Origin: Verrucomicrobiia bacterium
GTDB lineage: Bacteria; Verrucomicrobiota; Verrucomicrobiia; Verrucomicrobiales; Akkermansiaceae
Length of the DNA stretch: 64,000 bases
NCBI GenBank assembly: GCA_030431475.1
Contig: JAUIJD010000022.1
Coordinates: forward strand, 1-64,000
Direction: 5' to 3'
Below are positions 30,626 to 38,888 of this stretch, in pieces; positions within the stretch are counted from its first letter, which is position 1; the number at the start of each line of letters is the position of its first letter. The translations under genes and the position numbers were made by a program. The notes under the pieces were generated by a model. That model made no database searches. It worked only from the letters and a program-made list of their open reading frames with translations, and was not told where the DNA came from.

Positions 30626-31789
30626 ATGGAAGCAGAGAAACGCGTCCTGATTGTGGGTTCCGGCATGCTGGGTCTGGCCCACGCCTGGATGGCCCGCGAG
30701 GCCGGCTACGCCGTCACGGTGTTCGAACGTCACGGGCGTCCGCTCGGCGCGTCGGTGCGGAATTTTGGAACGATCTGGCCGATCGGTTGCGTGCCCGGCG
30801 CGGAGCGCGAGCAGGCCTTGTTCGGCGCCAGGAGCTGGCGGGAGGTCGCCGGTCGCGCCGGGATCTGGCACGACCCCTGTGGCTCCCTCAGTCTCGCCTA
30901 CCGCGACGAGGCGTGGGCGGTGCTCGAGGAATTCATCGCGTCGGAGGATTCGCCAGGCTTCGAGTTGCTTGGCCGCGACGAGGTGATCCGGCGTTTTCCG
31001 GCGGCCAAGGCGGAGGGGCTCCGCGGCGCCCTGCGGAGCCGGGACGAGTTGCTTCTCCACACCCCGACGGCGATTCCCGCCCTTGTCGATGCGCTACGTG
31101 CCCGGGGAGTGGCGTTTCATTTCGAGACCCCCATCGTCGAGGTCGGCGACGAGGAGATCGTGACGAGTCGCGGAGAACGCTTCGCCTTCGATCATCTGCT
31201 GATTGCCGCCGGCGAGGAAATGCGGCTGCTCTTTCCCGATGCCCTCGCCGCCGCCGACATCCAGCCGTGCCGGCTGCAGATGATGCGCACCGTGCCCCAG
31301 CCGGAGGCCTGGAAGCTGGGCGCGATCTTCGTCAGTGATCTCACCCTCTGCCACTACCCGGCCTTCCGCGACTGCCCGTCGATCGAGGCGCTCCGGCAAC
31401 GCCTGCACCGCGAACTCCCGGAGCACCACCGCTGGGGCGTCCACGTGATCGCCGCCCAGCATGGCGACGGATCGCTGACCCTTGGCGACTCGCACGAGTA
31501 TGGCCACGACCTCGACCCCGGCGGTCGGGAGGAGGTCGATGCGCTCATCCTCGACGCCCTCGGGGACTTCCTGGAGATGCCCGATCCACGGATCGCGACC
31601 CGCTGGCAGGGAACCTACCTGAAGAGCACCAAGGGCGTGACCCAGGTCGTGCTGCAGCCGCAGGAGCGCGTGACCATGGTCACCGCCATGGGCGGGCTCG
31701 GCATGACCTTGGGTTGGGGACGCGCGAGAGACACCGTCGAGGGGTGGAAGGCGTTGGATGCGTCGCAGCGGGAGGTGGCGAAATCGTGA
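30626..31789 (+). CDS. FAD-dependent amine oxidoreductase of the TIGR03364 (phosphonate) type
   Basis: The 387-residue DAO-family protein has the dinucleotide motif GSGMLG at residues 11-16 and ends with 'GGLGMTLGWGRARDTVEGW', a FAD-binding C-terminus. 'GRPLGASVRNFGTIWPIG' is typical of the TIGR03364 clade, which is known from phosphonate gene clusters and proposed to oxidatively deaminate aminophosphonates. Here it comes first in a run with a transporter, PhnA and PhnY, with no PhnW transaminase in sight. The likely product is phosphonoacetaldehyde; the exact amine substrate (2-aminoethylphosphonate, N-methyl or hydroxy form) is unknown. Confidence 0.82.
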   Translation: MEAEKRVLIVGSGMLGLAHAWMAREAGYAVTVFERHGRPLGASVRNFGTIWPIGCVPGAEREQALFGARSWREVAGRAGIWHDPCGSLSLAYRDEAWAVLEEFIASEDSPGFELLGRDEVIRRFPAAKAEGLRGALRSRDELLLHTPTAIPALVDALRARGVAFHFETPIVEVGDEEIVTSRGERFAFDHLLIAAGEEMRLLFPDALAAADIQPCRLQMMRTVPQPEAWKLGAIFVSDLTLCHYPAFRDCPSIEALRQRLHRELPEHHRWGVHVIAAQHGDGSLTLGDSHEYGHDLDPGGREEVDALILDALGDFLEMPDPRIATRWQGTYLKSTKGVTQVVLQPQERVTMVTAMGGLGMTLGWGRARDTVEGWKALDASQREVAKS

Positions 31790-31845
31790 CCTTCGATGAT
31801 GCTTTTGAGGTTTAATAAGTTTTCTGAAGGCAAACCTTTTCGGCG

Positions 31846-33171
31846 ATGACCCATTCGGCCTCGGAAATCACGATGACCCGCCTGCTGCGACGCCCCGGGA
31901 TACTGGCATTGTGGTGCGTGCTGGCTTCGTTCGGCACCTATGCCTGCATGTATGGTTTCCGGAAGCCCTTCACGGCGGCGACCTTCGAAGGCACGGGCTG
32001 GGGGGACGCCTTGAAGGTGTGGTATGTGACGGCCCAGGTGCTCGGCTACACCCTGTCGAAGTTCATCGGGATCAAGGTGGTCTCGGAGATGCCTCCGGAG
32101 CGGCGGGCCCGGTCGCTGCTGGCCTTCATCGGCGTGGCCCACCTGGCGCTGCTGGCCTTCGCCCTGACCCCGGCGCCGAGTTCGACGCCCTGGGTGCTGC
32201 TCAAAGCCGCCTGCCTTTTCGCCAACGGCTTGCCATTGGGGATGGTGTTCGGGCTGGTGCTGGGATTTCTCGAGGGCCGGCGCATGACCGAGCTCTTCGT
32301 CGCCGGGCTTTGCACCAGCTTCATCCTCGCCAGCGGTGTCACCAAGACCGCCGGCGCGATGCTGCTCGGGGCGGGCGTGGCCGACCACTGGATGCCCTTC
32401 ACCGCCGGGTTGATCTTCCTGCTGCCGCTGGTCGGGTTCGTCTGGATGCTGGCCCGCATTCCACCGCCGGACGAGACCGACGTGGTCGCGCGCTCGGAGC
32501 GCTCGACCATGACCGGCGCCGAGCGGTGGGCGATGTTCCGTCGGCACGGCTGGAGCCTGGGCGCCATCCTCTTCGCCTACCTCCTGATCACGGTGCTACG
32601 CGGGGTGCGCGACGACTTCGCTCCTGAAATCTGGGAGGCGCTCGGTCACAAGATCGATGCCACGGTGTTCGCGCGTTCCGAGTTCGTCGTCGGGATGGTC
32701 GTGCTGGTGGTCAGCGCGCTGGTGGTGCTGTTTCGCGACAACCGCCGCGGCTTCTTCTGCTCGCTGTGGATGAGCACCGGCGGCCTCGCCGTCGCGCTCG
32801 CGTCGGTCGCGGCCTGGCAGGCGGACCGGCTCTCGCCCTTCGCCTTCATGGTGGTGCTCGGGATCGGCATGTACGTCCCCTACGTCGCGGTCCACACCAG
32901 TCTCTTCGAGCGGCTGATCGCGATGACCCGCGAAAAGGGCAACATCGGCTACCTGATGTATCTCGCCGACTCGGCCGGCTACCTCGGCGTGTGCGTGCTG
33001 ATGTTCGGCAAGACCGCGGTCGCGGGCGGCGACGACTTCCTCGCGTTCTTCCTGCCGCTGTGCTGGGTGATTCTCGCGACCACTTTGGTCCTCTTTGCCA
33101 TCGCCCTCGGGCTCTACCGTCACCGTTTTCCCCGCGCCGCCGTTCCGAAGGCGGCGCCCCTCTCACCATGA
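31846..33171 (+). CDS. MFS-like transporter of the DUF5690 type
   Basis: The 441-residue protein has about 12 membrane helices. It begins 'LALWCVLASFGTYACMYGFR' followed by 'KPFTAATFEG', and has 'GYTLSKFIGIKVVSEMP' and 'FERLIAMTREKGNIGYLMYL', which I associate with DUF5690. The family has no proven substrate. It lies between the FAD oxidoreductase and phosphonoacetate hydrolase and its stop overlaps the phnA start by four bases (ATGA), so it is co-translated with phosphonate genes. A role in phosphonate uptake is inferred. No phnCDE-type ABC importer is present. Confidence 0.75.
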   Translation: MTHSASEITMTRLLRRPGILALWCVLASFGTYACMYGFRKPFTAATFEGTGWGDALKVWYVTAQVLGYTLSKFIGIKVVSEMPPERRARSLLAFIGVAHLALLAFALTPAPSSTPWVLLKAACLFANGLPLGMVFGLVLGFLEGRRMTELFVAGLCTSFILASGVTKTAGAMLLGAGVADHWMPFTAGLIFLLPLVGFVWMLARIPPPDETDVVARSERSTMTGAERWAMFRRHGWSLGAILFAYLLITVLRGVRDDFAPEIWEALGHKIDATVFARSEFVVGMVVLVVSALVVLFRDNRRGFFCSLWMSTGGLAVALASVAAWQADRLSPFAFMVVLGIGMYVPYVAVHTSLFERLIAMTREKGNIGYLMYLADSAGYLGVCVLMFGKTAVAGGDDFLAFFLPLCWVILATTLVLFAIALGLYRHRFPRAAVPKAAPLSP

Positions 33172-34397
33172 AATCCATGACCGTCAACGAACGCCTCTAC
33201 CCGCTTCCGGATCACCCCATCGCCGTCATCTGCCTCGACGGCTGCGCTGACGAGTATCTCTCGGTGGCGATCGCCCGCGGCCGCATGCCGCGCCTCGCCG
33301 CCATGGCGCGCGACGGCTACCGCGGCCTCGTGCGCGGGGCCCTGCCGTCCTTCACCAACGTCAACAACACCTCCATCGTCACCGGCGTGCCGCCGCGCGT
33401 GCACGGCATCTGCGGCAACTTCTTCCTCAACCCGGAGACCGGCGAGGAGGTGATGATGAACTCGCCCGAGTTCCGCCGCTGCGGGACCCTCCTCACCGCC
33501 GCCGCCGACGCGGGGCGCAAGGTCGCCTTCATCACCGCCAAGGAGAAGCTGCGCACGGTGCTGGGCGACGGCATCGTCGAGCGCGGCGGGATCGCGTTTT
33601 CCACCGAGAAAGTCGATGAGGCGAGGGCGGAAACCCACGGCATCGACGACGCGACCTCGATCATCGGCAAACCGCGGCCGGAGATCTACTCGGGCGACGC
33701 GTCGATCTACGTGATCGAGGCCGGCGCCTCGCTGGCCGAGCAGGGCAAGGCCGACTTCCTCTACCTCTCGACCACCGACTTCATGCAGCACAAGTTCGCG
33801 CCGGAAGCCGACGAGATCCTCGACTTCCACGAGGCCTTCGACGCCGCCGTCGGCCGCCTGCTCGACGCCGGCTGCGTGGTCGCACTCACCGCCGACCACG
33901 GGATGAACGCGAAGAACCGTCCCGACGGATCGCCGAACGTGCTCTATCTCGAGACGATGCTGAAGGAGAAGTTCGGCGATCGCTTCCGCGTGATCTGCCC
34001 GATCACCGACCCCTACGTCGTCCACCACGGGGCGCTGGGATCGCTGGTGATGGTGCATGCCGGAGAGGGGGCCGACCTTGAGGCGGCGAAGGAATACCTG
34101 TTCGACCTCGACGGCGTGACCGAGGTGCTGACCCGTGAGCAGGCGGTGGCGAAGCTCGAGCTGGCCCCCGATCGGATCGGCGACCTGGTCGTGCTCAGCG
34201 GCCGCGACGTGGTGCTCGGCAAGACCGAGGCGGATCATGATCTTTCGGTGCTGAAGGGCGGCCTGCGCTCGCACGGCGGACGCTACGAGGAGATGGTGCC
34301 GCTGGTCGTGTCGCGGCCGCTGACGCCGGAGCTCACGCGCCTCGCCCAGTCCGACCCCCGCAACTTCGATGTCTTCCACTTTGCCTGCCATGTTTGA
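33168..34397 (+). CDS. phnA: Phosphonoacetate hydrolase
   Basis: The 409-residue alkaline-phosphatase-superfamily protein splits phosphonoacetate into acetate and phosphate. All expected active-site residues are visible: Asp24 ('CLDGC'), nucleophile Thr68 ('NVNNTSIVTG'), Asp204 and His208 ('TTDFMQHKF'), Asp243-His244 ('TADHG') and His369 ('RSHGGRYEEM'). The spacing matches the characterised enzyme as I remember it (Asp29, Thr68, Asp211, His215, Asp250, His251, His377). It overlaps its neighbours on both sides: by 4 bases with the transporter and by 8 with phnY. Confidence 0.93.
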   Translation: MKSMTVNERLYPLPDHPIAVICLDGCADEYLSVAIARGRMPRLAAMARDGYRGLVRGALPSFTNVNNTSIVTGVPPRVHGICGNFFLNPETGEEVMMNSPEFRRCGTLLTAAADAGRKVAFITAKEKLRTVLGDGIVERGGIAFSTEKVDEARAETHGIDDATSIIGKPRPEIYSGDASIYVIEAGASLAEQGKADFLYLSTTDFMQHKFAPEADEILDFHEAFDAAVGRLLDAGCVVALTADHGMNAKNRPDGSPNVLYLETMLKEKFGDRFRVICPITDPYVVHHGALGSLVMVHAGEGADLEAAKEYLFDLDGVTEVLTREQAVAKLELAPDRIGDLVVLSGRDVVLGKTEADHDLSVLKGGLRSHGGRYEEMVPLVVSRPLTPELTRLAQSDPRNFDVFHFACHV

Positions 34398-35817
34398 GCC
34401 CCAGCACTTCCCCGCCTCGGTCGCCGGAGAAGCGGTGGAGACCGCGGAAACCCTCGAGGTCCACTACCCCTGGGACGGCTCGCTTGCCGGCACCGTGTCG
34501 GTGGCCGGACCGGCGCAGCTCGAGTCGGCGATCAGCGCCGCGCTCGATCCCGCCAACGAGCCGCTCGACCGCTACGCGCGCCACGCCATTCTGCGCAGGG
34601 CCGCCGCCCTGCTGGCGGAGCGGCGCGACGAGTTTGCCGCGCTGATCACCCGCGAGGCCGGGCTTGCCGCGCACGAGGCGAAGTACGAGACCGGCCGTAG
34701 TTCCGACGTGCTCGAGTTCGCGGCGATCGAGGCGCTCAAGGACGACGGCCAGGTCTTCTCCTGCGACATTTCCCCGCAGGGCAAGGCACGCAAGATCATC
34801 ACCACCCGCATGCCGCTGTCACTGGCGGCGGCGATCACGCCCTTCAACCACCCGCTCAACCAGGTCGCCCACAAGCTCGCCCCGGCGATCGCGGCGGGCA
34901 CGCCCGTCATTCTCAAGCCCTCGGAGAAAACCCCGCTGACCGCGCTCAAGTTCGTCGGGCTGCTCCACGAGGCCGGGCTGCCCGGGTGGATGCTCAGCGC
35001 CTTCGTCGGCCCGCTCGACTCGGTCGTCACGCCGCTGATCCGCGACCCGCGCGTCGAGCTGGTCTCGTTCACCGGCTCGGTCGAGATCGGCAAGGCGATC
35101 AGCCGCGAGGCAGGCTACAAGAAGTTGTGCCTCGAGCTCGGCGGCAACTCGCCGCTGATCGTGCTCGACGACGCCGACCTCGATCTCGCGGTGAAGCTCG
35201 CCTGCGAGGGATCGTTCCGCAACTCCGGCCAGCGCTGCACCGCGGTGAAGCGGATCCTCGTCCAGCGGGGGATCCTCGACGCGTTCACGGAGCGCTTCGT
35301 CGAGCGGGCGAAAACCTACCTCGCCGGCGATCCGGAGGACCCGGCGACGAAGGTTGGCACCGTGATCGACGAAGCCGCCGCCGAGGTGCTCGAGCGCCGG
35401 GTGCGCGATGCGGAGAGCCTGGGTGCCCGGGTCCTGTTTGGCGGGGGTCGCCGCGGTGCGCTGATGGAGCCGACCGTGCTCGCCGATGTCCCGCGCGATG
35501 CCGAGGTGGTCGACTGCGAGTCCTTCGGGCCGCTGGCGCCGATCCTTCCCATCGAGGACCTCGACGACGCGATTTCCTACTACAACTCCGGCCGTTTCGG
35601 ACTCAGCTCGGGCATCGTCACCAACGATCTCTCGCTCGCGCTGCGCGCCTGCAAGGAACTCAAGTGCGGCACGACCAACGTCAACGAAGTCCCCGGCTAT
35701 CGCATCGAGAGCAGCCCCTTCGGCGGCATCAAGGACTCGGGTCTCGGGATCAAGGAAGGCGTGATCGAGGCGATGAAATTCATGAGCCACGTGAAGACCT
35801 TCAGCCTGCCCTGGTGA
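34390..35817 (+). CDS. phnY: Phosphonoacetaldehyde dehydrogenase
   Basis: The 475-residue aldehyde dehydrogenase has the catalytic Cys283 in 'NSGQRCTAVKRI' and general base Glu249 in 'LELGGNSPLIV'. 'ITPFNHPLNQVAHKLAPA' (149-166) and Arg103 are in the region that binds the phosphonate in known PhnY enzymes. It oxidises phosphonoacetaldehyde to phosphonoacetate, the substrate of the preceding phnA. The ATG overlaps the phnA stop region (ATGTTTGA), indicating coupled translation. It could also be read as a generic glyceraldehyde-3-phosphate-type dehydrogenase, but the context argues for phnY. Confidence 0.92.
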   Translation: MFEPQHFPASVAGEAVETAETLEVHYPWDGSLAGTVSVAGPAQLESAISAALDPANEPLDRYARHAILRRAAALLAERRDEFAALITREAGLAAHEAKYETGRSSDVLEFAAIEALKDDGQVFSCDISPQGKARKIITTRMPLSLAAAITPFNHPLNQVAHKLAPAIAAGTPVILKPSEKTPLTALKFVGLLHEAGLPGWMLSAFVGPLDSVVTPLIRDPRVELVSFTGSVEIGKAISREAGYKKLCLELGGNSPLIVLDDADLDLAVKLACEGSFRNSGQRCTAVKRILVQRGILDAFTERFVERAKTYLAGDPEDPATKVGTVIDEAAAEVLERRVRDAESLGARVLFGGGRRGALMEPTVLADVPRDAEVVDCESFGPLAPILPIEDLDDAISYYNSGRFGLSSGIVTNDLSLALRACKELKCGTTNVNEVPGYRIESSPFGGIKDSGLGIKEGVIEAMKFMSHVKTFSLPW

Positions 35818-35852
35818 GCCGGGCCGGCTCCCATCTGACGCGATCCAGGACG

Positions 35853-36848
35853 ATGAGAACCATGAGCCATCTGTCACGTCGCCGTTTCCTCGCCGGGGGC
35901 ATCGGCGCGTCCGCCGCTTGCCTGACCCTGCCAGCACTCGCCCGTTCCGCCGCGAAGGGGAAGTTCCGCCTGGGGGTGATCACGGACGTGCATCACGACG
36001 TCATGCACGACGGGATGAAGCGCCTGTCCGCGTTCCTCGAGGCGATGCGCGAGGCCCGGGTCGATGCGATCGTGCAGCTCGGCGACTTCTGCCAACCGAA
36101 GGAGGCCAACCAGCCCTTCCTCGACCTGTGGAACGGGTGGGACGGCCCGCGTAATCACGTGCTCGGCAACCACGACATGGATGGTGGTTTCTCGCGGGAG
36201 CACGCGGCCAAATGGTTCGGCATGCCGGGACGATACCACGCCTTCGATCGCGGCGGCATCCGCTGGATCGTGCTCGATGGCAACGATCCGGGAGGAGGGG
36301 TGAAGGGCTACGCCCGATTCATCGGCGACGAGCAGAAGGCGTGGCTCGATGGCCAGCTCTCCGAATCCCTCCTGCCGGTCGTGGTGATGATCCATCAGCC
36401 GCTCGACCGGCCGGGCGGCGTGGCCAACCAGGAGGAGATCCGTGCGCTTTTGGAGAAGGACCGCGGTCCGGAGGTCCCCGGCGTGGCGGCGGTGCTCTGC
36501 GGTCACCTGCACCAGGACGGGGTGCGGCGGATCGGCGGCATCGCCCACGCCCAGGTCAACAGCGCCTCCTACGTGTGGCTGCCCGGCGATGCCCGCCGGA
36601 AGGTCTACGGGGCCTCCGCGCACGAGTCGCACCCGAATCTCGAGCGGGTGGCACCCTACCGCGATCCGTTGTGGACGGTCTTCACGCTCGATCACGACGC
36701 CGGCACGCTGAGCCTCGACGGCCGCGCCACCGACTGGGTCGGGCCGGATCCATGGCAGCGGGGGGCTCCCGAGAAGGACTACCCCCGCGACCTCGTCCGG
36801 CCCGCCATCTCGAAGTGGTCGGGCCCGTTCGGGCGGAGCGGGGAGTGA
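35853..36848 (+). CDS. Tat-exported metallophosphoesterase
   Basis: The 331-residue protein has a Tat signal ('HLSRRRFLAGGIGASAACL'). Calcineurin-type metal motifs are 'DVHHD' (about 46), 'GDFC', 'GNHDMDGG' and 'GHLHQDG'. It lies 35 bp after phnY with AGGA upstream, so it is likely part of the same transcript. It could remove phosphate from phosphonate or phosphate esters outside the cytoplasm before uptake; the substrate is not known. Confidence 0.82.
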   Translation: MRTMSHLSRRRFLAGGIGASAACLTLPALARSAAKGKFRLGVITDVHHDVMHDGMKRLSAFLEAMREARVDAIVQLGDFCQPKEANQPFLDLWNGWDGPRNHVLGNHDMDGGFSREHAAKWFGMPGRYHAFDRGGIRWIVLDGNDPGGGVKGYARFIGDEQKAWLDGQLSESLLPVVVMIHQPLDRPGGVANQEEIRALLEKDRGPEVPGVAAVLCGHLHQDGVRRIGGIAHAQVNSASYVWLPGDARRKVYGASAHESHPNLERVAPYRDPLWTVFTLDHDAGTLSLDGRATDWVGPDPWQRGAPEKDYPRDLVRPAISKWSGPFGRSGE

Positions 36849-37076
36849 ATCTCGGGCGGTTCTTCGCCATGGCGGTCCGCGTCGACCGGATCGGTCGGCG
36901 AGGGGGGCACCCTGATGGATGCCCTCACGCCGGCAGTTCCCGGCGCTGGTGCGAGCGCGATCATCGCCGGCCACCCTGCATCCGACCCCGGGGAGTGAAG
37001 AGTCATCAGAGTAAATATTGTTTCCCCAGAGAAACTTTCCACTTGCATCGCGAGCGCGGGTTTCCATGGTTCCGGA

Positions 37077-37481
37077 ATGCAGACCTTGAAATGGCTGACC
37101 GTGCCGCTGATTTCGGCGTGGGTGCTGACGGGATCGCCGCTGGCGGCGCAGACCGGACCGATGGTGGGGACCGTGAAGACGGAGGAGGCGTGGTTCCTCT
37201 ACCGTCCGGGCGCCGAGGAGAAGACGCTGCGTCTGAGCGTGCTCGACGGGGCGACGGTGGTGGCGACCGATGAATCAACCAGCGACCGCGGGACGCTGCT
37301 GGTGGGCAACGTGTTGAATCTCGTGGATCTGGAGAATGCCTACGTGGTCTCGCCGATTGGCAGTGCGGACCTCGGGAACACCTTCACGATCTCGATCTGG
37401 ACCTAGCTGGCCTACGGCGACAGCAATCGCAGCAACCGCTTCCATGCACTGGAGTCGGCAAACGGCGCCTTCGACCTCTGA
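37077..37481 (+). pseudogene. Remnant of a secreted LamG-domain protein, with an internal TAG
   Basis: A frame starting MQTLKWLTVPLISAWVLTG (signal peptide) runs to TAG at 37404-37406. The same frame then continues for 24 sense codons ('LAYGDSNRSNRFHALESANG') to TGA at 37479. Joined across the TAG, the text 'LGNTFTISIWT-x-LAYGDSN' looks like the first strands of a LamG/concanavalin-like domain, which should be far longer. It therefore looks like a gene broken by a nonsense change and cut off at the 3' end, where the XRE regulator begins. Upstream, 36849-37076 holds no gene; 37008-37030 is AT-rich and may be an old promoter. Confidence 0.6.
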
Positions 37482-37530
37482 GGATGCGGCCTTGACCGGC
37501 CTTTTCGTGCCTCCGAACCTCCGGGCCACG

Positions 37531-38091
37531 ATGAATCTCGTCGAACTCGCCTCCCGCCTGAAGTCCGCGCGCCTTTCCAAGGGCTACACCCTGGAACGGG
37601 TCTCGGAGCTGTCGGGGCTGGGCAAGGGGCTGCTCTCGAAGGTGGAGAACTTCCGGGTGACGCCGTCGCTGCCGACCCTCGCCCGCCTCAGCGAGGCGCT
37701 CGGCATGAGCCTTTCCGAGCTCTTCGAAGGGCTCGATGAGAAGCCGAAGATCAGCATCGTCCGCGCCCATGACCGCAAGGAGGTCGAGCGCAACCGCGAC
37801 CAGTCGGACATCGACTACGAGTCGCTCGCCCACCTCCGTCCGGACCGCAGCATGGATCCCTTCCTCCTCACGGTTCCCGCGGGAGGAGGCCGACGGGAGG
37901 CGATGCCTCACGAGGGCGAGGAGTTCCTGATGGTGGTCAAGGGCCGGGTCTCCTTCGAATACGAGGGTGAGGTCCACGAGCTGAAAGCCGGCGACGCCGC
38001 CTACTTCGATGCCGAGGTCGACCACCGCGTCTTCAATCCGAGCAAGTCCGACGCCCAGGTCCTGTGCGTCTTCCTCGGGCGGCCGATGTAG
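37531..38091 (+). CDS. XRE-family regulator with C-terminal cupin
   Basis: The 186-residue protein has an N-terminal HTH_3 domain (about 1-65: 'LKSARLSKGYTLERVSELSG', 'TPSLPTLARLSEALGMSL') and a C-terminal cupin (about 105-180: 'MPHEGEEFLMVVKGRVSFEY', 'LKAGDAAYFDAEVDHRVFN'). Regulators of this build control metabolic operons after binding a small molecule. It is the nearest regulator to the phosphonate genes and lies downstream on the same strand, but the broken LamG gene intervenes, so the link is tentative. Confidence 0.85.
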   Translation: MNLVELASRLKSARLSKGYTLERVSELSGLGKGLLSKVENFRVTPSLPTLARLSEALGMSLSELFEGLDEKPKISIVRAHDRKEVERNRDQSDIDYESLAHLRPDRSMDPFLLTVPAGGGRREAMPHEGEEFLMVVKGRVSFEYEGEVHELKAGDAAYFDAEVDHRVFNPSKSDAQVLCVFLGRPM

Positions 38092-38157
38092 TTGGTGAGG
38101 TGCGTCGGTTGTGGAACCGGGATCGCTGGAGAGGGGGAAAGGTCGATTCCAGAGGTT

Positions 38158-38192
38158 TTGACATCTGATGCGTGCTGAATTACATCATGATG
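38158..38192 (+). promoter_or_regulatory. vapBC promoter with operator palindrome at the start codon
   Basis: A consensus -35 (TTGACA, 38158-38163) is followed at 17 bp by TACATC (38181-38186), a weak -10. The perfect palindrome CATCATGATG (38183-38192) covers the -10 and ends one base before the vapB ATG at 38194. Transcription would then start at or next to the ATG, giving a leaderless message. VapBC complexes typically repress their own promoters through such dyads. Confidence 0.6.
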
Positions 38193-38193
38193 C

Positions 38194-38427
38194 ATGAGGA
38201 CGACCCTGGATCTTGAGAAGCCGGTGCTCGACGCGCTCAAGGAACTGCGTCGCAAAGAGAAGCGGACGCTGGGTCAGATCGCCTCGCGGCTGCTGGCCGA
38301 TGCGCTTGCGCGTGAAGCCTGCGATCCGCAATCCGGAACGGATTTCGCGTGGCATGCCGCGCCGATGGGCGCAAAGGTAAATCTCGCCGACAAGGATGCG
38401 GTCTATCGGGCGATGGAATCGGGATGA
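38194..38427 (+). CDS. vapB: VapB-type antitoxin (ribbon-helix-helix)
   Basis: The 77-residue protein begins 'MRTTLDLEKPVLDALKELRR', a ribbon-helix-helix DNA-binding start, and ends with an acidic, probably toxin-binding tail. It should neutralise the PIN toxin encoded next and repress the promoter. The stop overlaps the toxin start (ATGA). No Shine-Dalgarno is visible upstream. Confidence 0.85.
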   Translation: MRTTLDLEKPVLDALKELRRKEKRTLGQIASRLLADALAREACDPQSGTDFAWHAAPMGAKVNLADKDAVYRAMESG

Positions 38428-38858
38428 GTTATTCGATCGACGCCAACCTGCTGCTCTACGCCAGTAACACCGCCGCGCCGGAACATGAGGTGGCGCTGGG
38501 GTTTCTCAACAGGCGTGCCGAGGATCCGGATCTGCTGTGCCTGACGTGGCCGGCGCTGATGGCCTATCAGCGGATCGCAACCCATCCTTCGATCTTCCAA
38601 CGTCCGCTCGATCCCGCCACCGCGTGGCAGAATGTCCGCAGTTTGCTCTCGTTGCCGCGGACGCGGCTGATCCGCGAGGAGGAGAGTTTCGCGGTGGACT
38701 ACGAGGCGGTGGCGAAATCGGCGGGCGTGCGCGGCAACCTCGTGCCCGACGCTCATATCGCGACCATCCTACGCCAGCATGGAGTCGGCCGCATCTATAC
38801 GGCCGACACCGACTTCCGGAAGTTCGAGTTCCTGGAGGTCATCAATCCGTTGAGGTGA
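38424..38858 (+). CDS. vapC: VapC-type PIN-domain ribonuclease toxin
   Basis: The 144-residue PIN domain has acidic metal-binding residues in 'SYSIDANLLLYASN' (Asp6), Glu in 'APEHEVAL', Asp in 'NLVPDAHIATIL' and Asp in 'YTADTDFRKF'. VapC toxins cut specific tRNA or rRNA sites. 'EVINPL' at the C-terminus is typical of this subgroup. It is translationally coupled to vapB. Confidence 0.9.
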   Translation: MSYSIDANLLLYASNTAAPEHEVALGFLNRRAEDPDLLCLTWPALMAYQRIATHPSIFQRPLDPATAWQNVRSLLSLPRTRLIREEESFAVDYEAVAKSAGVRGNLVPDAHIATILRQHGVGRIYTADTDFRKFEFLEVINPLR

Positions 38859-38888
38859 GGCGGGTGCCGGTTTCACCACCGGCGCTCG

